This document shows, in pieces, positions 7,507 to 13,068 of a stretch of DNA of 13,068 nt; positions within the stretch are counted from its first letter, which is position 1, and every line of letters starts with the position of its first letter. Both the position numbers and the translations under genes were made by a program. This DNA is from Candidatus Hermodarchaeota archaeon (GTDB taxonomy: Archaea; Asgardarchaeota; Hermodarchaeia; Hermodarchaeales; Hermodarchaeaceae): positions 1 to 13,068 of the forward strand of contig JAEOTD010000105.1 in the NCBI GenBank assembly GCA_016839995.1. Direction: 5' to 3'. The notes beneath the pieces were generated by a model. It did no database searches. It saw nothing but the letters and a program-made list of their open reading frames with translations, and was not told where the DNA came from.

Positions 7507-7511
7507 CCTCC
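7507..7511 (-). promoter_or_regulatory. Shine-Dalgarno site fixing a GTG start
   Basis: On the minus strand GGAGG lies 8 bases before the GTG at 7498. It decides the start in favour of GTG over the internal ATG at residue 8, and is the strongest ribosome-binding site on this strand of the window. Confidence 0.75.
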
Positions 7512-7560
7512 TTCTCTTATGTGCGAATACTTCTGACTTCAAATAACTATTGGTGAATGG

Positions 7561-8409
7561 CTAAAATCCTGTGATTTCATACCGGTCACCGAGACGTTCT
7601 CCTTTTGCTTCTACTTTACTCCGCCATTCTTCAATGAACTGTTGAGTTTTTTGCTGAATCGCTGAGTTTGCTGATTGCGCAATCCAGTCCATGGAGATAT
7701 GAACATGATCTCCGCGAAGGGCGATGGTTCGAGCTACTGCATCATAGTAGCCGCCCTGTCCTTTTTGCCCGAGAAACGTTACAAACGCCGTGAATAATTT
7801 CTGAGCCTTATTATTGTAACTTTGAAGCATGCTCTCGGGAACTGCGGTCATTTGCATGAGGATACGTTTTCCGATGAGATCATAGATGGCGGTTTCTGTT
7901 GTCTTTTCGTGTTTGACTCCACTTTCTAGGAGAGTGTAGAAGTCGATAGGTCCGCTGAAGCAGCCCTTGAAGAAATCATGGCTGGTTCGTTGAAAGTCGA
8001 GGAGTTCTCCTGTGGCTTTAATGTAAACAACTTCTTGTACGCCATCAGAACGCTCAACCGCTAGGTTGATGTGCTTCTTCCAGTTGGAATAACATTCAGG
8101 ATTTTCTTGGAGTTCGGGAAGAAACACAAGAGGCACATTGAAGAAGACTTTACTGTGCTTGAAAGCCTTCTCTAATTCACCTTTGTAGGCTTCAGTCGGT
8201 GGTAAGCCTTCGACTTCTGCAACGAAAGCTGCTCGATAGCTAGTCAAAACGAAATGCCCGTCTTGACCCTTCACCATTAAGGTCTCGCCACCGGCACGAA
8301 CCCCTTTAGCGATTTTTGCCTTCGCCACTAAGAGCAACGTTTCTTCGGCTTTAGGGAGTATGCTTTTTGCAATGGTTAGCTTCTCAGTTGGTTCAAGTTC
8401 CCAAGTCAT
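7561..8409 (-). CDS. Unrecognised protein with possible GRAM/PH-like N-terminus
   Basis: A 282-residue soluble protein with no signal peptide or membrane helix. I do not recognise the whole protein. Residues about 20-70 contain E-T-L-M-V-K-G-Q-D-G-H-F-V-L-T-S-Y-R-A-A-F-V (42-63), which resembles the 'G-x-L-x-L-T-x-x-R-x-x-F-V' core of GRAM and bacterial PH-like domains; these bind lipids or proteins. A second beta-rich stretch at about 88-145 could be the rest of that fold. The C-terminal part (about 185-270) is mostly helical and ends in a charged helix (Q-Q-F-I-E-E-W-R-S-K-V-E). It sits 50 bases downstream of cdc48 and 62 bases upstream of the SPFH-like gene. A TATA-like element about 26 bases before the ATG suggests it can also be transcribed separately, perhaps leaderless, since no good ribosome-binding site is seen. 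The gene is real; the domain call is weak. Confidence 0.6.
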   Translation of the reverse strand: MTWELEPTEKLTIAKSILPKAEETLLLVAKAKIAKGVRAGGETLMVKGQDGHFVLTSYRAAFVAEVEGLPPTEAYKGELEKAFKHSKVFFNVPLVFLPELQENPECYSNWKKHINLAVERSDGVQEVVYIKATGELLDFQRTSHDFFKGCFSGPIDFYTLLESGVKHEKTTETAIYDLIGKRILMQMTAVPESMLQSYNNKAQKLFTAFVTFLGQKGQGGYYDAVARTIALRGDHVHISMDWIAQSANSAIQQKTQQFIEEWRSKVEAKGERLGDRYEITGF

Positions 8410-8430
8410 TGCGATTAACCGTCCTTTTTC

Positions 8431-8440
8431 ATTTTATAGT
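8431..8440 (-). promoter_or_regulatory. Candidate internal TATA box in the cdc48 run
   Basis: The minus strand reads ACTATAAAAT, centred about 26 bases before the ATG at 8409. This spacing would place transcription start at the start codon. It suggests that the three genes after cdc48 can be expressed from their own promoter. Unproven; AT-rich gaps can give such matches by chance. Confidence 0.4.
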
Positions 8441-8459
8441 ATGAGTTTTGATTATTTGA

Positions 8460-10610
8460 TTATTGTCCGAGGAAACGGGCAGCAAACTTGGTGAACTGCT
8501 CTAACGTTTCCTGAGTTATACTTGGTTTTGTAGAAGCAATGGCTTCTTGGAAATGTGACATGCCTACCTGTGATGCCTCCAAATCTCTACGGAGAACTGC
8601 GAGAACTGCTTTCCGACAGACATTTTGGATATCGGCGCCCGAAAACCCTTCGGTAGCTGAGGCCAGTTGATCAAGTTTAACATCATCGGCGAGGGGCATA
8701 TTTCGTGTGTGCACTTCAAAAATTGCCTTTCGGGCGGTTGGGTTTGGAGGGGGTGTGAAGATAAAGATGTCAAAGCGACCAGGGCGGAGAAGGGCTGAAT
8801 CGATCATATCCGGTCGGTTGGTTGCGGCTAGCACTACAACGCTTTCGAGTTCTTCCATGCCGTCCATTTCAACTAACAGTTGGTTTACGATACGTTCACT
8901 AACTCGACTGTCGAATCCAGAGCCTCGGCGAGGAGCGATGTTATCGAGTTCATCAATGAAGAGAACAGAGGGAGCAGCTTGTCGGGCACGGCGGAAAATC
9001 TCCGCAATGATTTTTTCTGATTCTCCTACCCACTTGCTCATTACCTCGGCACCGCGAACACTAATGAAGTTTGCTTGGCTTTCAGTGGCCACCGCTTTTG
9101 CTAGAAGGGTTTTTCCTGTGCCAGGAGGCCCAAAGAGAAGAACCCCTTTTGGTGGGGTAACATTAAATCGAGAGAAGATATCTGGTCGACTAATGGGTAA
9201 TTCAACAGCTTCACGAAGCGCCTGTTTTGCAGAATCCATCCCTCCAACATCTTCCCATTGTACACTGGGGATTTCGATGGCAATCTCTCGAAGCGCTGAG
9301 GGTTCAACGACTTGACGGGCGGTCTTGAAATCCTCTGCTGTAACTACAATTTGGTTTATCATTTCTGGAGGAACTTGCATATGCTGCTCTTCGATTTTAG
9401 GTAACACACGACGTAGAGCTCCCAATGCTGCTTCCTTTACAAGAAAGGCTAAATCGGAACCCACAAAGCCATGGGTTCCCTGGGCGATATGCTGCAAATC
9501 CACGGATTCATCAAGTGGCACCCCGCGTGTGTGAACCTGAAGGATATCTTGGCGACCGCGTGTATCCGGAACAGAAATGTGTATTTCACGGTCAAAGCGT
9601 CCGGGGCGTCGGAGTGCTGGATCAACGGCATCCAATCGGTTTGTGGCAGCAAGTACAAAGACCTGATCACGATCTTGGAGGCCATCCATAAGGGTCAGCA
9701 GTTGAGCCACAATCCGGCTTTCCATTCCTCCAGATTCTCGTCGAGCGGCGATGGCATCGATTTCATCGATGAAAACGATAGCGGGTTTATTTTTCTCAGC
9801 TTCTTGAAAGGCGTCACGAAGGAACTTCTCAGATTCACCATAATATTGACTGACAATTTCTGGACCATTGATGGCACGAAAGAAGGCTTCACTTTCTGTC
9901 GCAACGGTTTTGGCCAGAAGGGTTTTTCCACAGCCAGGAGGTCCATGTAGAAGAACCCCACGTGGAGGTTGGATTTTCAAACGCGCGAAGAGCTCAGGAT
10001 GGCGAATCGGGAGTTCAACAATCTCACGAAGACGAGAAATTGCATCGTCGAGTCCTCCGACGTCATCGTAGGTGGCTGTCGCGATGGTTGGAGTTTCCTC
10101 TGGAGCTTCTTTGCGGAGCTGTAGATCTGTGTTGGCATTAATGATGACATTACCGGCAGGTACCGTTTTTGCGACATAGAATTTCGCTTCACCTAACGCA
10201 AATGCCGTGCGCCCAACTGCTATGATGATATCTTTTGTGACTGGTTTGTCAACCAGATTGGTTCTTAACAAGGAGGTAGCTAATTCCTGTCGGTACTCAA
10301 TTTCCTCACCTTTCAGGGGAGTCAATACTACACTTCGAGCAGGTTGTGCCGTAGTTCCTTGTAAGGTCACCATATCCCCGATGCGAACGCCTGCGTTTAA
10401 TCGGGTTAAGCCATCCATTTTAACAACCTTTTGATTTTGGATAGCTGAGTCCCGAACTGCAAGGGCACAGACGCTTTTTTTACCCGTTATCTCAACTAGC
10501 GAACCGTCGGTCAGCTGTAGTTGGTCTAAAATTGTGGGATCAATGCGAACTGTGAATCGCCCCACATCGACGGCACTTGCTTCGGCCACTCGTACTGATG
10601 CTACACTCAT
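8460..10610 (-). CDS. cdc48: Cdc48/VAT-type double AAA+ ATPase (unfoldase)
   Basis: A 716-residue ATPase of the Cdc48/p97/VAT family, which unfolds or extracts proteins using ATP as a cytoplasmic hexamer and, in archaea, can feed the proteasome. Residues about 1-170 form the substrate- and adaptor-binding N domain (double-psi barrel, V-D-V-G-R near 14-18). D1 has Walker A GPPGCGKT at 223-230, pore loop Y-Y-G at 256-258, Walker B ending in E283 and arginine fingers R335 and R338. D2 has Walker A GPPGTGKT at 494-501, pore loop K-W-V-G at 526-529, Walker B ending in E554 and fingers R609 and R612. Both rings therefore look active. The C-terminus ends F-L-G-Q, without an obvious HbYX proteasome-docking motif. 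The ATG at 10610 is preferred to an upstream GTG at 10619, because the only GGTG lies about 10 bases before it. It heads a four-gene minus-strand run with membrane-linked partners. Confidence 0.97.
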   Translation of the reverse strand: MSVASVRVAEASAVDVGRFTVRIDPTILDQLQLTDGSLVEITGKKSVCALAVRDSAIQNQKVVKMDGLTRLNAGVRIGDMVTLQGTTAQPARSVVLTPLKGEEIEYRQELATSLLRTNLVDKPVTKDIIIAVGRTAFALGEAKFYVAKTVPAGNVIINANTDLQLRKEAPEETPTIATATYDDVGGLDDAISRLREIVELPIRHPELFARLKIQPPRGVLLHGPPGCGKTLLAKTVATESEAFFRAINGPEIVSQYYGESEKFLRDAFQEAEKNKPAIVFIDEIDAIAARRESGGMESRIVAQLLTLMDGLQDRDQVFVLAATNRLDAVDPALRRPGRFDREIHISVPDTRGRQDILQVHTRGVPLDESVDLQHIAQGTHGFVGSDLAFLVKEAALGALRRVLPKIEEQHMQVPPEMINQIVVTAEDFKTARQVVEPSALREIAIEIPSVQWEDVGGMDSAKQALREAVELPISRPDIFSRFNVTPPKGVLLFGPPGTGKTLLAKAVATESQANFISVRGAEVMSKWVGESEKIIAEIFRRARQAAPSVLFIDELDNIAPRRGSGFDSRVSERIVNQLLVEMDGMEELESVVVLAATNRPDMIDSALLRPGRFDIFIFTPPPNPTARKAIFEVHTRNMPLADDVKLDQLASATEGFSGADIQNVCRKAVLAVLRRDLEASQVGMSHFQEAIASTKPSITQETLEQFTKFAARFLGQ

Positions 10611-10670
10611 GTTAGCCACACACCAATTGTGATTTGGACTGCTGTGTTCTTGGTATTACCCACGCGAGTA

Positions 10671-10680
10671 GCATATTTAA
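10671..10680. promoter_or_regulatory. Near-palindromic TATA element between cdc48 and the GIFT-like gene
   Basis: The sequence GCATATTTAA reads as CATATTTAA on the plus strand and TTAAATATG on the minus strand, so it is TATA-like in both directions. On the minus strand it is preceded by purine-rich CGGAG, a BRE-like element, and would give a leader of about 40 bases for cdc48. On the plus strand it would start transcription near 10702, giving a leader of about 15 bases or less for the GIFT-like gene. A shared bidirectional promoter is inference. Confidence 0.45.
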
Positions 10681-10717
10681 CTCCGGCGCCTGATATGGGA
10701 ATGTGGGTCGAAAGACT

Positions 10718-11590
10718 ATGACCACCACAACGTCACCAGCTATCCTCTTTGATGCCGGTCATAATGAAGAACTTGCTCTCAATGTGCCCGAACTGACTCA
10801 ATTAAGGGAGTTGCTTGAGGCAAACGGCATGAAGCTAAGCTCTACAGATGCACCATTGTCAGGAGAGGTACTTTCCCAATTTCAAGTAATCGTACTAGGT
10901 AATCCTTTGGACGCAGTATTTGATTCGCAGGAAATCCATGCACTGGTCTCTTTTGTCAAATCTGGTGGTGGTTTACTGATGGTTAGTGGGGCAACCATTT
11001 TTGGAAAAGGAGGGGATGCAGCACGGAACACGAATCTGAACCAAATTTCGAAACACTTCGGGTTCGAATTTGCTAGTAAGGCCCTTAATCCACCTGAAGA
11101 AGCACCAGATGAACTAATCACTGCAGTTCCAGCTGGAGACCACCCAACGCTCCAAGGAATAACTCAAATACACTTGACATCAGCCGTCAGCCTGATAGCT
11201 GAAGATGCAAGAATCCATCTAGTTCGAGGAGCCAACATTCCGGGAAATCCCACAATAGCCGTGCTAGCTGAGGAGCAGAAAGGTCGTATTATTGCTTTTG
11301 GTGGAGGAGCCTTCTTTTTCAACGGACATATTGAGGTAGAGGAACATAAGCAGTTCATTGTTCAACTCTTTCGATGGCTGTCGGGTGAATCCATGGAACA
11401 ACCATTAAAGCAGCTAGCATCAACACCATTGATCTTAGATGAAGTTACCGCCTCTGAGGCGATTGCAGATCTTCAACAACAACTTGACAAGATTGAAGCA
11501 GAGCTTACTGGTTTGAAAAAAGTGATTAACACCAGTCTTAAGGAAATGGAAAAACTGGTACGCGAATTCCAAGACGAGAAAGAATCTTAG
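10718..11590 (+). CDS. Cys-free GIFT/IFT52-like (GATase-fold) protein with coiled coil
   Basis: A 290-residue soluble protein. Residues about 1-225 look like the class-I-glutaminase-like fold of the GIFT/IFT52/DUF4350 group: V-I-V-L-G-N-P at 57-63, then F-x-x-x-E-I-x-A-L-x-x-F-V-K-S-G-G-G-L-L-M-V-S-G at 68-91, N-L-N-Q-I-S-K-H-F-G at 106-115, and a final strand G-R-I-I-A-F-G-G-G at 189-197. In eukaryotes this fold forms part of IFT52, a cargo-train protein; bacterial relatives act in gliding or transport. There is no Cys anywhere in the protein, so it cannot be a Cys-dependent amidotransferase and is probably a binding or scaffold protein. Residues about 245-288 form a coiled coil. The ATG at 10718 is chosen over the GTG at 10703, though neither has a strong ribosome-binding site. 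It is divergent from cdc48. Fold call moderate, function unknown. Confidence 0.75.
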   Translation: MTTTTSPAILFDAGHNEELALNVPELTQLRELLEANGMKLSSTDAPLSGEVLSQFQVIVLGNPLDAVFDSQEIHALVSFVKSGGGLLMVSGATIFGKGGDAARNTNLNQISKHFGFEFASKALNPPEEAPDELITAVPAGDHPTLQGITQIHLTSAVSLIAEDARIHLVRGANIPGNPTIAVLAEEQKGRIIAFGGGAFFFNGHIEVEEHKQFIVQLFRWLSGESMEQPLKQLASTPLILDEVTASEAIADLQQQLDKIEAELTGLKKVINTSLKEMEKLVREFQDEKES

Positions 11591-12249
11591 GTTGTTGATC
11601 TGACCAGTTGTTCGATTGCAAGCCGTCGCTCCAACTGCACAGCGCCATGTTTCTGGAGGGTGAAATAGTCCAGCATTACTTGGAAAACCGGGAGTTGAAG
11701 CGTGTCAGCGAGGTCTTGAATGGATTGAGTTCCATCAACGGCGTCGAGGAGTGAATGTAATTCTTCGGGTACTTGACCTTTTGGAACGGTGTGTACACGT
11801 ATTGGCACATAGCGTTCAGATACTGCAAACGGACGAAAGAGTAAATCAATTTGGGGAGTAAGTTCATGAAAGTGGCTCAAATCACCCAGCCAGTTCTCTA
11901 GGAGTTTACCATGTTGCCGTTCCAAGATGTTAATGAGAGCACGCATGCGGTCACGGATTGCCTTCAAATCATCAGTTGAGAAGACAGCAACATAGATGTT
12001 TTTACCATATTCCAAGAGAATTTTGACATCTTCACGGTCAATAATACGTAAACGTCCATCTTCTCTTTCTAAAGCACGAAGTTGTTGACCATCCTGTGAA
12101 ATGCGACCCACGAGGTCAGAGAGAAACATGCTCACAGCGGAAAGAAAGCCCGTTACGAGATCTGGTTCCATGTTCTCGATTTGAAAGTCTTTCTGCAGTA
12201 GGGTTCTCCCATCCCGATATACGACATAAAGACTATACAACTTGGCCAT
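11587..12249 (-). CDS. Longin/roadblock-like protein with C-terminal winged-helix-like region
   Basis: A 220-residue soluble protein. The first 115 residues look like a profilin-like longin or roadblock fold: a starting strand L-Y-S-L-Y-V-V-Y-R-D-G at 4-14, a helix with L-V-T-G-F-L-S-A-V-S-M-F-L-S-D-L at 31-46, strands at about 66-72, 75-81 and 84-91 (N-I-Y-V-A-V-F), and a long helix at 93-113. In eukaryotes and Asgard archaea such proteins regulate or bind small GTPases, but no GTPase gene is present here. Residues about 160-210 (L-L-D-A-V-D-G-T-Q-S-I-Q-D-L-A then V-M-L-D-Y-F-T-L-Q-K-H-G-A-V) resemble a winged-helix or DUF4388-type domain. A GAGGT site at 12259-12263, 9 bases upstream, supports the start. 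It follows the vWA gene by 62 bases on the same strand and overlaps the stop of the GIFT-like gene by 4 bases. Fold call moderate. Confidence 0.7.
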   Translation of the reverse strand: MAKLYSLYVVYRDGRTLLQKDFQIENMEPDLVTGFLSAVSMFLSDLVGRISQDGQQLRALEREDGRLRIIDREDVKILLEYGKNIYVAVFSTDDLKAIRDRMRALINILERQHGKLLENWLGDLSHFHELTPQIDLLFRPFAVSERYVPIRVHTVPKGQVPEELHSLLDAVDGTQSIQDLADTLQLPVFQVMLDYFTLQKHGAVQLERRLAIEQLVRSTT

Positions 12250-12311
12250 TCAATCTCAACCTCATGCGATACATGACTGAGTACTTGGGCAGTCAAAAAC
12301 TTTGCGAGCCA

Positions 12312-13067
12312 TCACCGGACTCGTTGTGCAATGTGGTGGATTTCGCTAATTATCTCTGCGGGAGAGATGAGTTCTTCTCCAACATAGGTCCGACCTCGAG
12401 TGATGTGCGCCATGTAGAAGGCAAGAAAGGGGATGAGCCTGTCCTCTTTGATTCCGACTTCAATGTAATTCGGTATATTCAAATCATGGGCTTTCTTCCG
12501 AATCCATTCTAAGATGACATTATGGTGTTTTTTCTGTTTAACTGGGAAGAATTCATGGTGAAGGTTGATAGTAACGAGGGGAATTCGGCTGTTGCCAAGA
12601 AGATGGCATTGATGTAAAACATCGGCAATCGCTTCGGGTAATCCAATATCCGGTGTATCCGAGTTACTCAATTGGATATTGGGAAGAAAATCACTGAACA
12701 CTACGATGATAGGGAGAGTACCAGGATTGCGTCGTCGTTCACGTTTAATGGTTTCATGAGCTCGTTTCAATCCAGCAGCTAGAGGTGTGTAGCCTGATAA
12801 CCGGAGGGTCATGAACTTGGAGACTAATCGGGTCCAGTTGGTGGTTGGGGCTTGAACTTCCACTGCTCCCCAATCTTTCAACACGATAAGCCCAACGCGA
12901 TCTCGGGTTCCTTCCAGGCAGCTTTTGAAGGCAATTAGCGAGAGTTGAAGTTTATCGAAGCTCTTGAGCATTGAGACACTAAGATCCACGACAAAGATGA
13001 TGGTGAGAGGTGTCCAGCTTTGGAACCGTTTTTCTCGAACGTCAGATGGTTGAATGCGAATGCGAGG
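12312..13067 (-). CDS. ChlD-type von Willebrand A domain protein, 5' end missing
   Basis: The frame stays open to the window edge, so the N-terminus is missing; about 251 residues are visible. Before the domain the sequence reads P-R-I-R-I-Q-P-S-D-V-R-E-K-R, matching the 'D-I-R-x-K-R' lead-in of magnesium-chelatase ChlD-type vWA proteins. The metal-site motif D-L-S-V-S follows F-V-V, a variant of D-x-S-G-S with Val for Gly. D-R-V-G-L-I, G-Y-T-P-L-A-A-G-L and V-V-F-S-D-F supply the remaining family landmarks. Such proteins usually work with a MoxR/ChlI-type AAA+ ATPase that remodels or inserts a metal into a target; no chlorophyll, cobalamin or other metallocofactor gene is visible here. The missing upstream part may hold or lie next to that ATPase. 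The longin-like gene follows 62 bases downstream, perhaps in the same transcript. Family well supported, target unknown. Confidence 0.88.
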   Translation of the reverse strand, partial: PRIRIQPSDVREKRFQSWTPLTIIFVVDLSVSMLKSFDKLQLSLIAFKSCLEGTRDRVGLIVLKDWGAVEVQAPTTNWTRLVSKFMTLRLSGYTPLAAGLKRAHETIKRERRRNPGTLPIIVVFSDFLPNIQLSNSDTPDIGLPEAIADVLHQCHLLGNSRIPLVTINLHHEFFPVKQKKHHNVILEWIRKKAHDLNIPNYIEVGIKEDRLIPFLAFYMAHITRGRTYVGEELISPAEIISEIHHIAQRVR

Positions 13068-13068
13068 G

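Noticed and set aside
8707..9315. A 202-residue plus-strand open frame antisense to cdc48
   Set aside because: It is Ser/Arg/Thr-rich with no recognisable motif and lies entirely over the conserved D2 domain of cdc48 on the other strand.
9471..9950. A 159-residue plus-strand open frame antisense to cdc48
   Set aside because: It lies over the conserved D1 AAA+ domain, and no family features are visible.
10718..11590. Active class I glutamine amidotransferase
   Set aside because: The fold looks similar, but the protein has no Cys and no G-x-C-x-G nucleophile elbow.
12096..12512. A 138-residue plus-strand open frame bridging the longin-like and vWA genes
   Set aside because: It overlaps two well-supported genes on the opposite strand and shows no domain.
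1..13068. CRISPR arrays, tRNA or rRNA genes, insertion sequences, prophage genes
   Set aside because: Reading through the window showed no spaced direct repeats, cloverleaf-like sequence, transposase motifs or phage structural genes.

Overview
The window most likely comes from an archaeon, and an Asgard-type lineage is a reasonable inference that I cannot prove here. The archaeal signs are a VAT/Cdc48-type double AAA+ ATPase, a tungsten-type aldehyde:ferredoxin oxidoreductase, archaeal-style TATA boxes with little or no leader before some genes, and a glycosylation-site-rich surface protein with a C-terminal membrane anchor. The Asgard suggestion rests on one neighbourhood holding a TRAPP/V4R-like protein, a longin/roadblock-like protein, an IFT52/GIFT-like protein, an SPFH-like protein and Cdc48. 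No rRNA, tRNA, CRISPR array, transposon or phage gene was seen. Genes are tightly packed and no gap without a gene exceeds about 145 bases.

Left part (1-3654): three tightly spaced plus-strand membrane genes come first. They are a DUF308/HdeD-like protein cut by the window edge, an ICMT/PEMT-like methyltransferase and a four-helix protein. They converge on a minus-strand gene for a secreted beta-propeller plus Fn3 protein with a C-terminal anchor, which lies just downstream of a HIT-family nucleotide hydrolase gene.

Middle (3655-5629): a single plus-strand aldehyde:ferredoxin oxidoreductase (AOR) is divergent from the HIT gene. It keeps its [4Fe-4S] and pterin-site residues but has an unusual Cys-His motif near the active site.

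Right-centre (5654-10610): a minus-strand run of four genes reads, in order of transcription, Cdc48, a protein with a possible GRAM/PH-like N-terminus, an SPFH/band-7-like protein, and a TRAPP/V4R-like protein. This is the part most likely to be an undescribed system. The parts suggest an ATP-driven unfoldase linked to membrane-associated scaffold and adaptor proteins, but that function is inference.

Right end (10611-13068): a Cys-free GIFT/IFT52-like protein with a C-terminal coiled coil is transcribed away from cdc48, apparently from a shared near-palindromic TATA element. It converges, with a 4-base stop overlap, on a longin/roadblock-like gene. Upstream of that gene on the same strand is a ChlD-type von Willebrand A protein that runs off the window.
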